This document shows positions 36,109-44,971 of a DNA stretch of 64,000 bases, piece after piece. The notes beneath the pieces are model-generated. The model saw only the letters and a program-made list of their open reading frames with translations. It was not told the origin of the DNA and ran no database searches. The stretch is taken from positions 1-64,000 of the forward strand of contig JBALVY010000011.1 in assembly GCA_036960375.1 (NCBI GenBank), in the 5' to 3' direction. Each line of letters starts with the position of its first letter. Within the stretch, counting starts at the first letter, position 1. This stretch comes from CAWVSB01 sp036960375. GTDB lineage: Bacteria; Pseudomonadota; Gammaproteobacteria; Pseudomonadales; CAWVSB01. A program made the translations under genes and the position numbers.

Positions 36109-36128
36109 GCGGGGTGTTTGCACCCCGC
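36109..36128 (+). other. Strong hairpin between narK2 and narG
   Basis: GCGGGGTG pairs exactly with CACCCCGC around a TTTG loop. It lies 10 bases after the narK2 stop and 31 before the narG start. No T-run follows, so it is more likely a 3'-end stabiliser or processing site that sets different transporter and enzyme mRNA levels than a terminator. Confidence 0.6.
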
Positions 36129-36159
36129 ACAAAAATATTAATATAGAGAGGCAAATGTC

Positions 36160-39100
36160 ATGAGCCATTTCCTGGACAGGTTACAGTTCTTCAAGAAGAA
36201 AACCGGCGAGTTCGCCGATGGCCACGGTGAAACCGTCAACGAATCCCGTGCATGGGAAGACGGCTACCGTCAGCGCTGGCAGCACGACAAGATTGTGCGC
36301 TCCACTCATGGTGTTAACTGTACCGGCTCGTGTAGTTGGAAAATCTATGTGAAAAACGGATTGGTCACATGGGAAACCCAGCAAACCGATTACCCCCGTA
36401 CCCGTCCAGACTTACCCAATCATGAGCCCCGCGGTTGTCCACGTGGTGCTAGTTATTCCTGGTATCTGTACAGTGCCAACCGTCTAAAATATCCCAAAGT
36501 ACGCAAGCCACTACTCAAGCTGTGGCGTGATTTGCGCCAACAGTATGACAACCCGGTAGATGCCTGGGAGGCTATTGTAGAAGACCCGCAACGTGCAGAA
36601 AGCTACAAATCAGCACGCGGCATGGGAGGTTTTGTGCGTTCTACCTGGGACGAAGTCAACGAAATCATCGCCAGCGCTAACGTCTATACCATCAAGAAAT
36701 ACGGCCCTGATCGCGTCGTAGGTTTCTCCCCGATTCCTGCTATGTCGATGGTTTCTTACGCAGCGGGTAGCCGCTATCTGTCACTCATCGGCGGCGTCTG
36801 CATGAGCTTCTATGACTGGTACTGCGATTTGCCACCCGCCTCCCCTCAAGTATGGGGCGAGCAAACCGATGTACCTGAATCAGCTGACTGGTATAACTCA
36901 AACTACCTGATTCTTTGGGGCTCAAACGTGCCTCAAACACGCACGCCCGATGCGCACTTCTTTACCGAGGTTCGCTATAAGGGTGCCAAAGGCATAGTGA
37001 TTACTCCAGACTATTCAGAAGCATCAAAGCTGGCTGATATGTGGCTCAACCCCAAGCAAGGTACTGATGCTGCAATCGCAATGGCCTTTGGTCACGTTAT
37101 CCTGAAAGAATTTCACCTCGACAACCCAAGTCCATATTTCTCTGAATATGTACGCCGCTACTCAGATATGCCGATGCTGGTTAATCTGGAGGAGTTTGAA
37201 AAGGGCTACCGCGCAACGCGTTTCTTGCGTGCCAGTGACCTTGCTGACAACCTGGGCCAGGACAATAACCCCGAGTGGAAGACCATAGCTATAGATGAAC
37301 CCAGTAATAGCCTGGTTTCACCTCAGGGCTCTATCGGCTATCGCTGGGGAGAATCCGGCAAGTGGAATATCGAGGATCGTGAAGGTGGTGAAGGCAAGGA
37401 AACCAGCCTGCAACTGTCACTCATTGACAGTTGCGATAGCGTTGACGAAATTGCTTTCCCGTATTTTGGCGGCCAGGAGCATGATCACTGGCAGCACCAG
37501 GAAGGCGATGACATTCAATTCCGTCGTGTACCTACCCGTACTCTGACACAGGCCGATGGCTCTAAAGTTAAAGTGGCCACCGTATACGACTTGATGATGG
37601 CCAACTATGCCATCGATCGCGGCTTGGGGGGCGACAATGTTGCTACCGGCTACGATGATGAATCGGTACCTAATACACCCGCTTGGCAGGAGAAAATTAC
37701 CGGTGTAGGACGTGCCAAAATTATTCAGGTAGCGCGTGAATTTGCTGATAATGCGGATAAAACCCGCGGCAAGTCGATGATTATAGTGGGTGCAGCGATG
37801 AACCACTGGTACCACATGGATATGAACTACCGCGGTTTGATCAATATGCTGATCATGTGTGGCTGTGTTGGTCAAAGTGGCGGTGGCTGGGCGCATTATG
37901 TAGGACAGGAAAAACTGCGTCCGCAAACCGGCTGGCAACCACTGGCCTTTGGTCTGGACTGGAATCGTCCGCCAAGGCAAATGAACTCAACCTCGTTCTT
38001 CTATGCTCACTCGTCACAATGGCGTCACGAAAAGGTCAATATTCATGACGTATTATCACCCATGGCTAACAGTGACCAAATGCCTGAACACATGCTCGAC
38101 TACAATATCAAAGCCGAGCGTATGGGTTGGCTGCCAAGTGCTCCACAGTTAAACCGCAACCCGCTCAAAATTGCGCGTGAGGCTCAGGCGGCTGGCGTAG
38201 ACCCGAAAGACTATGTCGTTAATGGCTTGAAGAGCGGTGATATCAGATTCGCCTGTGAATCACCTGATGACCCAAATAATTTCCCTCGCAACATGTTTAT
38301 CTGGCGCTCAAACTTGCTGGGCTCTTCCGGTAAAGGCCATGAGTATATGCTCAAGTATCTGTTGGGCACCAAAAATGGCGTTATGAACGAGGATAACGGC
38401 ATCAGCGGCGGTATTCTTCCCAAGGAAGCTGATTGGGTGGCCGATGCGCCTACTGGCAAACTGGATCTGGTAACTACGCTGGATTTCCGTATGTCATCAA
38501 CCTGCCTGTATTCGGATATCGTATTGCCGACCGCTTGCTGGTATGAAAAAGACGATTTAAATACCTCCGACATGCACCCGTTCATTCACCCCTTGTCCAA
38601 GGCAACCGATCCAGCTTGGGAAGCGCGCTCTGACTGGGATATTTACAAGGGCATTGCGAAGAAATTCTCTGAGGTCTCTGAAGGCAATCTGGGTATTGAA
38701 AAAGATATCGTTACCATTCCGATTCTTCACGACTCCCCGGGAGAACTGGCCCAACCCTTCGATGTTAAAGAGTGGAAACTGGGCGAGTGTGAACTCATCC
38801 CTGGAAAAACCGCACCCAACATTGCAGTGGTAGAACGCGACTACCCCGCCACCTATAAAAAGTTCACTTCTCTCGGCCCCGCGCTTGAGAAACTGGGCAA
38901 TGGTGGCAAGGGTATCAATTGGAATACCGACGAAGAAGTCGACTTCCTCAAGCAGCTCAACTATACCGTCACAGAAGAAGGTATCAGTGAAAATCGTCCA
39001 CGTATTGAAACTGCCATTGATGCCGCAGAAGTTATTCTGACTCTGGCACCCGAAACAAACGGTACGGTTGCAGTAAAGGCCTGGGAAGCTCTGGGGGTAT

Positions 39101-39921
39101 TAACCGGTCGAGATCATACTCATTTGGCCAAACCCAAGCAGGACGAAAAAATTCGTTTCCGCGACTTACAGGCACAACCACGAAAAATTATCTCCTCTCC
39201 TACCTGGTCAGGGCTGGAAGACGAACATGTAAGCTACAACGCCGGCTATACCAATGTGCATGAAATGATTCCCTGGCGCACCCTAACCGGACGTCAGCAA
39301 TTCTTCCAGGACCACAAGTGGATGCAGGCCTTTGGCGAGCAATTAATTGGTTATAAGCCACCTATTGCTACCCGAGCTGTTGAGCTAATGAAAGATGCCA
39401 AGCCCAACGGCAACAAGGAAATTGTGCTGAACTTCCTCACCCCGCACCAAAAATGGGGAATACACAGCACCTACTCCGACAACCTGTTGATGCTGACCTT
39501 GTCGCGTGGTGGTCCCATCGTTTGGCTATCTGAAGACGATGCCCAGAGTGTCGGCATTGAAGATAACGACTGGCTCGATGTGTTTAACGTCAACGGCGCT
39601 ATCGCTTGCCGGGCAGTAGTTTCACAGCGCGTCAAAAACGGCACCGTAATGATGTATCACGCACAGGAACGTATTGTGAACGTACCGGGCTCTTCCCTAA
39701 CGGGTACCCGTGGCGGGCACCACAACTCGGTCACTCGCGTTGTAATGAAACCCACGCATATGATTGGCGGCTATGCTCAGCAGTCATGGGGCTTTAACTA
39801 CTACGGTACCGTTGGTTGTAACCGCGACGAAATGGTTGTGGTGCGCAAGATGGCTAATGTGGACTGGCTCGAAGGCTCAGACACCGATGATCTTCCCCAA
39901 CCACTTCCACAAGACGTTTAA
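36160..39921 (+). CDS. narG: Respiratory nitrate reductase alpha subunit
   Basis: A 1253-residue catalytic subunit of membrane-bound NarGHI. The FS0 [4Fe-4S] ligands are H50, C54, C58 and C93. The Mo ligand is D223 in YCDLPPASPQ, and the bis-MGD-binding regions follow in normal order. The N-terminus (SHFLDRLQFF) has the twin-arginine-like remnant of the family but no export signal; the enzyme faces the cytoplasm. It reduces nitrate to nitrite with electrons from NarH. GAGAGG lies eight bases ahead of the ATG. Length matches the E. coli protein closely. Confidence 0.98.
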   Translation: MSHFLDRLQFFKKKTGEFADGHGETVNESRAWEDGYRQRWQHDKIVRSTHGVNCTGSCSWKIYVKNGLVTWETQQTDYPRTRPDLPNHEPRGCPRGASYSWYLYSANRLKYPKVRKPLLKLWRDLRQQYDNPVDAWEAIVEDPQRAESYKSARGMGGFVRSTWDEVNEIIASANVYTIKKYGPDRVVGFSPIPAMSMVSYAAGSRYLSLIGGVCMSFYDWYCDLPPASPQVWGEQTDVPESADWYNSNYLILWGSNVPQTRTPDAHFFTEVRYKGAKGIVITPDYSEASKLADMWLNPKQGTDAAIAMAFGHVILKEFHLDNPSPYFSEYVRRYSDMPMLVNLEEFEKGYRATRFLRASDLADNLGQDNNPEWKTIAIDEPSNSLVSPQGSIGYRWGESGKWNIEDREGGEGKETSLQLSLIDSCDSVDEIAFPYFGGQEHDHWQHQEGDDIQFRRVPTRTLTQADGSKVKVATVYDLMMANYAIDRGLGGDNVATGYDDESVPNTPAWQEKITGVGRAKIIQVAREFADNADKTRGKSMIIVGAAMNHWYHMDMNYRGLINMLIMCGCVGQSGGGWAHYVGQEKLRPQTGWQPLAFGLDWNRPPRQMNSTSFFYAHSSQWRHEKVNIHDVLSPMANSDQMPEHMLDYNIKAERMGWLPSAPQLNRNPLKIAREAQAAGVDPKDYVVNGLKSGDIRFACESPDDPNNFPRNMFIWRSNLLGSSGKGHEYMLKYLLGTKNGVMNEDNGISGGILPKEADWVADAPTGKLDLVTTLDFRMSSTCLYSDIVLPTACWYEKDDLNTSDMHPFIHPLSKATDPAWEARSDWDIYKGIAKKFSEVSEGNLGIEKDIVTIPILHDSPGELAQPFDVKEWKLGECELIPGKTAPNIAVVERDYPATYKKFTSLGPALEKLGNGGKGINWNTDEEVDFLKQLNYTVTEEGISENRPRIETAIDAAEVILTLAPETNGTVAVKAWEALGVLTGRDHTHLAKPKQDEKIRFRDLQAQPRKIISSPTWSGLEDEHVSYNAGYTNVHEMIPWRTLTGRQQFFQDHKWMQAFGEQLIGYKPPIATRAVELMKDAKPNGNKEIVLNFLTPHQKWGIHSTYSDNLLMLTLSRGGPIVWLSEDDAQSVGIEDNDWLDVFNVNGAIACRAVVSQRVKNGTVMMYHAQERIVNVPGSSLTGTRGGHHNSVTRVVMKPTHMIGGYAQQSWGFNYYGTVGCNRDEMVVVRKMANVDWLEGSDTDDLPQPLPQDV

Positions 39922-39933
39922 GGAGACTGACTC

Positions 39934-41475
39934 ATGAAAATTAGATCTCAAATTGGCATGGTGCTCAATCTCGATAAATGTATCGGTTGTCACACCTGCT
40001 CCATAACCTGTAAAAATGTCTGGACCTCACGTGAAGGAATGGAATACGCCTGGTTCAATAATGTTGAATCCAAACCTGGCGTTGGCTACCCCAACAACTG
40101 GGAAGACCAGGACAAATGGAAAGGCGGTTGGGAACGCAAGGACGATGGCTCTTTAGTCCCAAAAATTGGTGGAAAATTATCGGTATTGTCGAAAATATTC
40201 GCCAACCCCGATATGCCTCAAATTGATGACTACTATGAGCCGTTTACCTTTGACTACCAGCATCTGCATACTGCGGCGCAAGGTAAACACCAGCCTACGG
40301 CTAGGCCGCGTTCGCTAATTAGCAACAAACGTATGGAGAAAATTGAAAGCGGACCCAACTGGGAAGAAATTCTCGGCGGCGAGTTTTCCAAGCGCAGCAA
40401 GGATAAAAACTTCGATCAAATAGAAAAAGACATCTACGGTGAGTATGAAAACACCTTTATGATGTATATGCCCCGCTTGTGCGAACATTGCCTTAACCCC
40501 GCCTGCGTTGCCTCCTGTCCAAGTGGCGCGATCTACAAACGCGAGGAAGACGGTATCGTCTTGATTGATCAGGATAAATGCCGAGGCTGGCGCATGTGTG
40601 TTAGCGGCTGTCCCTACAAGAAAATCTACTTTAACTGGAAATCCGGCAAGTCAGAAAAATGTATCTTCTGCTATCCACGTATTGAAGCCGGCCAGCCAAC
40701 GGTCTGCTCCGAGACTTGCGTAGGGCGTATTCGCTACCTTGGCGTACTGCTTTATGATGCCGATCGCATTGCTGAAGTGGCTGCTACAGAATCTGAAACG
40801 GATCTGTATAAAGAGCAACTGTCAGTATTTATGGATCCTAACGATCCAGCGGTTATTGCCCAGGCCCGCAAAGATGGCATTCCCGATTCTGTCATTGAGT
40901 CAGCCCAGCAATCTCCGGTCTACAAGCTGGCAGTTGATTGGCAGCTAGCTCTGCCACTGCACCCGGAATACCGCACCATGCCAATGGTCTGGTATGTGCC
41001 ACCACTGTCACCCATTCAGGGTGCTGCAGATGCAGGACATATCGGCTTGTCAGGCGTTATACCCGATGTCGACTCTTTGCGTATTCCCATCAAGTATCTC
41101 GCCAATATGCTCACAGCAGGTGATGAAGGCCCCGTACGACTGGCTCTCAAACGCATGCTGGCAATGCGTGCCTACAAACGCGCTCAGCATGTTGAACAGG
41201 TAGAAGATCTAGCAGTACTGGAAGACGTTGGCCTGAGTAAACATCAGGTTGAAGAAATGTACCGCTACCTGGCTATCGCAAACTACGAAGATCGCTTTGT
41301 TGTACCCACCGCGCACAGAGAAGAAGCATTGACTCTGGCACAGGATGAGTCACAAGGCTGCGGCTTTACTTTTGGCAACGGTTGCGGTGATGGAAACAGC
41401 GACACCAACATGTTTGGTGCTAAAAAGACGAACAGGAAGGATGTTATCCAGACTGTTCAGATCTGGGAGGAGTAA
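39934..41475 (+). CDS. narH: Respiratory nitrate reductase beta subunit
   Basis: A 513-residue iron-sulfur subunit with four cysteine groups. They start C16-C19-C22-C26, then C183-C186-C191-C195, then C216-W219-C222-C226. The Trp at 219 replaces a Cys, so that group holds the [3Fe-4S] cluster, as in E. coli (W220). The fourth group is CIFC...CSETC. It carries electrons from NarI haem to NarG. AAGGAG lies upstream of the ATG, 12 bases after narG. Confidence 0.98.
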   Translation: MKIRSQIGMVLNLDKCIGCHTCSITCKNVWTSREGMEYAWFNNVESKPGVGYPNNWEDQDKWKGGWERKDDGSLVPKIGGKLSVLSKIFANPDMPQIDDYYEPFTFDYQHLHTAAQGKHQPTARPRSLISNKRMEKIESGPNWEEILGGEFSKRSKDKNFDQIEKDIYGEYENTFMMYMPRLCEHCLNPACVASCPSGAIYKREEDGIVLIDQDKCRGWRMCVSGCPYKKIYFNWKSGKSEKCIFCYPRIEAGQPTVCSETCVGRIRYLGVLLYDADRIAEVAATESETDLYKEQLSVFMDPNDPAVIAQARKDGIPDSVIESAQQSPVYKLAVDWQLALPLHPEYRTMPMVWYVPPLSPIQGAADAGHIGLSGVIPDVDSLRIPIKYLANMLTAGDEGPVRLALKRMLAMRAYKRAQHVEQVEDLAVLEDVGLSKHQVEEMYRYLAIANYEDRFVVPTAHREEALTLAQDESQGCGFTFGNGCGDGNSDTNMFGAKKTNRKDVIQTVQIWEE

Positions 41476-41477
41476 TC

Positions 41478-42212
41478 ATGCAAATACTACAGGTTATAGC
41501 TCATTTGATGCATTACCCCTCTGCTGAGGTCAGCCAGCACCAGACCGATATGGCGATGCTTATTAGCGAGTCCAGAGAGATATCTCCGGATCAACGGGCA
41601 GAGCTGCTCGCTCTGCTTAACGAGATTTACGATGCCGACTTGATGGATGCACAGGAAGAGTACGGTCTGCTGTTTGATCAGGGTCGTTCTATGTCTCTGC
41701 ATGTATTCGAGCACGTTCACGGAGAATCTCGTGACCGCGGACAGGCGATGGTCGATCTCATGAGTATTTATGAGCAAAATGGCTTTGAGATGGACTCGAA
41801 GGAATTACCCGACTATCTACCTCTGTTCCTCGAATATCTGGCTCGACAGCCAGATTTGATAGCGAGGGAATGGCTGGCCGACGTCGGACATATCATCGCC
41901 CGTATCGGCGCTCGACTTATCGAGCGAGAGAGTTCATACAATCATCTTTTCACTGCTCTGCTCACCATTGCCGGAAAGCCTGAACTGCTGGCTTCCGAAT
42001 TAGTCGAGGTTGCCGGCGAGGAACCCGACAACACACCTGAAGCGCTGGACAAGGAATGGGAAGAAGTCGCTGTCACCTGGGGTGCTGATAATCTCAGCTG
42101 CCCCAGCATGGACAACCGGAACAAGGCCGCCGACGCGAACCTGTCGCAGCCATTGAACCTGACTGACGCGCCGCAACACTACAACCCACCTGTGGGAGTA
42201 CCCGCATCATGA
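41478..42212 (+). CDS. narJ: Nitrate reductase maturation chaperone NarJ
   Basis: A 244-residue all-helical TorD-family chaperone that inserts the molybdenum cofactor into NarG before it docks on the membrane. Landmarks are LAHLMHYPS-type opening (residues 6-15), EEYGLLFDQGRSMSLHVFEHVHGESRDRGQAM in the middle (the conserved H-x-H and DRG), and PDYLPLFLEYLA. It starts two bases after narH and overlaps narI by four bases. Confidence 0.96.
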   Translation: MQILQVIAHLMHYPSAEVSQHQTDMAMLISESREISPDQRAELLALLNEIYDADLMDAQEEYGLLFDQGRSMSLHVFEHVHGESRDRGQAMVDLMSIYEQNGFEMDSKELPDYLPLFLEYLARQPDLIAREWLADVGHIIARIGARLIERESSYNHLFTALLTIAGKPELLASELVEVAGEEPDNTPEALDKEWEEVAVTWGADNLSCPSMDNRNKAADANLSQPLNLTDAPQHYNPPVGVPAS

Positions 42213-42898
42213 ATCACTCTCTAAATTATATTTTATTTGGCCTGTATCCTTATATTGCAATCGCGGTTTGTGTGGTTGCCTGCTGGATACGTTTTGATCG
42301 CGAGCAATATACCTGGAAAGCCGGTTCGAGCCAGCTGATGCGCACCAAAGGCATGGTGCTCGCCAGTAACGCTTTTCACATTGGTATTATCTTTGTGCTT
42401 AGCGGACATATCATCGGTCTGTTAACACCCGAAGCGGTGTACCACTATGTCATTTCAACTGAAAACAAACAGTTACTCGCGATGGTTTCTGGCGGATTTT
42501 TCGGTTTGATCTGCCTGTTAGGCCTGGTCATGTTGCTACACCGCCGTATTACCGACCCCAGAGTCAGGGCAACCGGCAGCACCGGTGACCTAATGGTTTT
42601 GATATTGCTGTTTATTCAGCTATGTCTCGGTCTTGCCACTATCGTGGTGTCTGCCGAACATATGGATGGCTCGGTGATGTTATTGCTGGCCAATTGGGCA
42701 CAGAGCATTGTGGTGTTTAACCCCGAGATGGCCGCCACGTCAATTGCAGGGGTTCATATCCTCTACAAGTTGCATGTATTTTTTGGCATTAGCATCGTAC
42801 TGGTTTTCCCGTTCACCCGCCTTGTGCACATAATCAGTGCACCCGTCTGGTATTTAGGACGCCGCTATCAAATCGTGCGTGAAAAACGCGCTTGGTAA
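42209..42898 (+). CDS. narI: Respiratory nitrate reductase gamma subunit (cytochrome b)
   Basis: A 229-residue membrane subunit with five transmembrane helices and two haems b. The haem ligands are H57 (FHIG) and H67 (GHIIG) in helix 2, plus the two C-terminal His of YKLHVFF and TRLVHII. It oxidises quinol at the periplasmic side and moves electrons inward. It is the last gene of narGHJI. Confidence 0.97.
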   Translation: MNHSLNYILFGLYPYIAIAVCVVACWIRFDREQYTWKAGSSQLMRTKGMVLASNAFHIGIIFVLSGHIIGLLTPEAVYHYVISTENKQLLAMVSGGFFGLICLLGLVMLLHRRITDPRVRATGSTGDLMVLILLFIQLCLGLATIVVSAEHMDGSVMLLLANWAQSIVVFNPEMAATSIAGVHILYKLHVFFGISIVLVFPFTRLVHIISAPVWYLGRRYQIVREKRAW

Positions 42899-42989
42899 AC
42901 AGTAGCATGGGTATTACCAACGGGGTCTGGCGCCATTGGTACACCCACAATTAGCAAACCAACAGAGTACTGCCCTGTTAAAAGAAAGA

Positions 42990-43019
42990 TTGGCTTAATT
43001 TTTGCAATACAGATTATAG
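42990..43019 (+). promoter_or_regulatory. Candidate promoter of the porin gene
   Basis: A -35-like TTGGCT (42990-42995) and -10-like TTATAG (43014-43019) are separated by an 18-bp spacer. They lie about 50 bp ahead of the porin ATG. An inverted repeat, TACCAACGG with CCATTGGTA, precedes it near 42915-42945. The fit is moderate, and the gene could also be read through from narI. Confidence 0.4.
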
Positions 43020-43068
43020 CTCCACTAGAGAGCGACCATGAGCACTCGACATACAAAAGGGAAATATT

Positions 43069-44289
43069 ATGAAACAGACTGAACTCGCACTGGCGTTAAT
43101 AGCCGCCTCAACTGCAATTGCACTACCCGCCGTTGCTGCCGATTCACTCACCGAAGCCATACAGGCCGGTAAAGCGGGACTGGACTTCCGTCTCCGCTAT
43201 GAAGACGTCGACCAAGCGAACAAGGATGATACTAATGCCTTCACTCTGCGCTCACGGCTTAACTACAAAACCGGAGACTTTAATGGTTTTACCGCTTTTG
43301 GTGAAGTCGATAACACTACCGCTATCGGTAACGACGAATACAATACTGCGCCTAACGATAATACTTACCCAGACAAGGCGGTGATTGCCGATCCTGAGAT
43401 CACTCAAGTCAATCAGCTATGGCTGAATTACCATGTAGCCGATTCAGATTTTAAATATGGTCGTCAAAGAATCAATCTGGACAACCAGCGTCACGTCGGT
43501 GGTGTAGGCTTTCGCCAGAACGAGCAAACTTATGATGGTTTTACTGCCTCAACCGATGCATTAGAAAACTTTAAATTGAGTTACTCCTACGTTTATCGAG
43601 TGCATCGTATTTTTTCTGAGGACAACCCAATTTCGACCCACAATGTTCAAACCAATCTTTTGAACGCGGCCTACAGCGGATGGTCATTGGGCAAGTTGAC
43701 TGCATATTACTACGGCATTGAGAATGACAACGTCAGAAAATTCTCGACCACCACTGCGGGTTTACGCTTCGCTGGCAGTACCGGAGACGAGACTAAATTC
43801 ACCTATGCGCTGGAATTTGCGCAGCAGAGCGACGCAAAAAATAACACTCGTGACTATAAAGCCAATTACTACCTCGCAGAAGCTGGTGTTAATTTTCAGC
43901 CAGTAACACTTAAAGTTGGTTACGAAGTACTTGGAGCCGACGGTGAAAATGGAGAGTTCATCACATCATTGGCCACGCTGCATAAATTCCAGGGTTGGAC
44001 TGACAAATTTCTCAATCTCGGCGCGGGTAATATTACCGGTGGCATCAAAGATGCTTACGGCGTTATTGGTGGAACAGTGTCAGGCGTTAAGCTAAGTGCT
44101 GTCTATCATCAATTTAAATCAGACGACAGCAGTGCCTCAGAAATAGGCAAACTGGGTTCTGAGTGGGGTATTTCAATCGGCAGAAAATTCGACAACTATG
44201 GGCTAAGCCTCAAGTATGCTGACTACAAAGCCGACGACTTTTCAGTTGACACGAAAAAATTGTGGTTAACAGCTACAGCGAAATTCTAA
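43069..44289 (+). CDS. Outer-membrane beta-barrel porin, alginate-export-family type
   Basis: A 406-residue porin. Residues 1-24 form a signal peptide ending in AVAA. The mature part consists of alternating strands with many Asp/Asn turns and ends with Phe (TATAKF), as expected for BamA-dependent insertion. KFGRQRINLDNQRHVG-like text (YGRQRINLDNQRHVGG) is the conserved loop of the alginate_exp-type barrel family. The substrate is unknown: family members pass alginate, but many uncharacterised ones are general channels. It lies 170 bp downstream of narI on the same strand, so a role in anion entry for nitrate respiration is plausible, as inference. Confidence 0.78.
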   Translation: MKQTELALALIAASTAIALPAVAADSLTEAIQAGKAGLDFRLRYEDVDQANKDDTNAFTLRSRLNYKTGDFNGFTAFGEVDNTTAIGNDEYNTAPNDNTYPDKAVIADPEITQVNQLWLNYHVADSDFKYGRQRINLDNQRHVGGVGFRQNEQTYDGFTASTDALENFKLSYSYVYRVHRIFSEDNPISTHNVQTNLLNAAYSGWSLGKLTAYYYGIENDNVRKFSTTTAGLRFAGSTGDETKFTYALEFAQQSDAKNNTRDYKANYYLAEAGVNFQPVTLKVGYEVLGADGENGEFITSLATLHKFQGWTDKFLNLGAGNITGGIKDAYGVIGGTVSGVKLSAVYHQFKSDDSSASEIGKLGSEWGISIGRKFDNYGLSLKYADYKADDFSVDTKKLWLTATAKF

Positions 44290-44340
44290 ACCCAATAGCT
44301 TTATCGTAGGAAGCCGTGCTCGAAAATTTGCCGGCCTTTC

Positions 44341-44377
44341 AATTAAACCAGCAGCTAACAGCTGCTGGTTTTTTAAT
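44341..44377. terminator. Intrinsic terminator, probably bidirectional
   Basis: CCAGCAGCT pairs with AGCTGCTGG around AAC (stem 44348-44368). TTTTTT follows on the plus strand and an A-rich run (AATTAAA) precedes it, so it also fits the minus strand. It sits between the convergent porin and SYLF genes. Confidence 0.88.
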
Positions 44378-44431
44378 TCTGACGTCTCACAATCGCCTAG
44401 TGAATCAGATATGTTCTGAATGCCATTAAAA

Positions 44432-44971
44432 TCAATTTTTAACTGGCGTAAAGGTATAACTATGAGCCCCGACTGAGGCTTCAATACCCGCGCCAACATG
44501 CAATTGGCTAAAGGCGGCCACTTCCTGATTATAGGCCGGGGTAATCGAAGTCCCAATTGTTACCAAGGCTATATTAAACTGACCGGAAAATTCTGCCTTA
44601 TTATGTTGAAAAGACTGGTAGGCTTTTTCTGTCTGGAAAAAGATAATGTGTCGATAAGACTCAAGTATAAGCTGGGGCCCAATGTCGACCTGAAATACGC
44701 GGGTCTTGCCATCGACCGTATCCTGACGGAATGACCAACCGCTACCATACGCGGCGCCAACGCCAGCGCCTCCGCGTACTACCACCGGGTATACCGCATA
44801 GGCAACGGCATCTTTGAAATAAGGCAGTAGTGCTTCAACTTCCTGAAAGGCCTCTACAGCTTTATGCGCGCCTTCCAGATCCGCTTCATTAACGCTGCTG
44901 ACAGGCATATTGGGATTTACACAACCTAATAAGACGGCGACAAAAGAAAGAATAATTAGTACGTTCTTCAT
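44432..44971 (-). CDS. SYLF/YSC84-like lipoprotein
   Basis: A 179-residue protein. The signal peptide ends in the lipobox VLLGC with C17 as the lipidated residue. The rest resembles the Ysc84/SYLF domain: residues around KDAVAYAVYPVVVRGGAGVGAAYGSG contain the conserved AV-P..R.G.G.G stretch. SYLF proteins bind phospholipids in eukaryotes; bacterial forms are poorly understood. The ATG at 44971 overlaps the stop of the MipA-like gene (ATGA) with GGAG eight bases upstream, so the two are co-translated. Confidence 0.78.
   Translation of the reverse strand: MKNVLIILSFVAVLLGCVNPNMPVSSVNEADLEGAHKAVEAFQEVEALLPYFKDAVAYAVYPVVVRGGAGVGAAYGSGWSFRQDTVDGKTRVFQVDIGPQLILESYRHIIFFQTEKAYQSFQHNKAEFSGQFNIALVTIGTSITPAYNQEVAAFSQLHVGAGIEASVGAHSYTFTPVKN

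Noticed and set aside
37417..37980. Frame of 187 codons antisense to narG
   Set aside because: It is fully inside narG, whose cofactor ligands and length are intact. There is no start signal.
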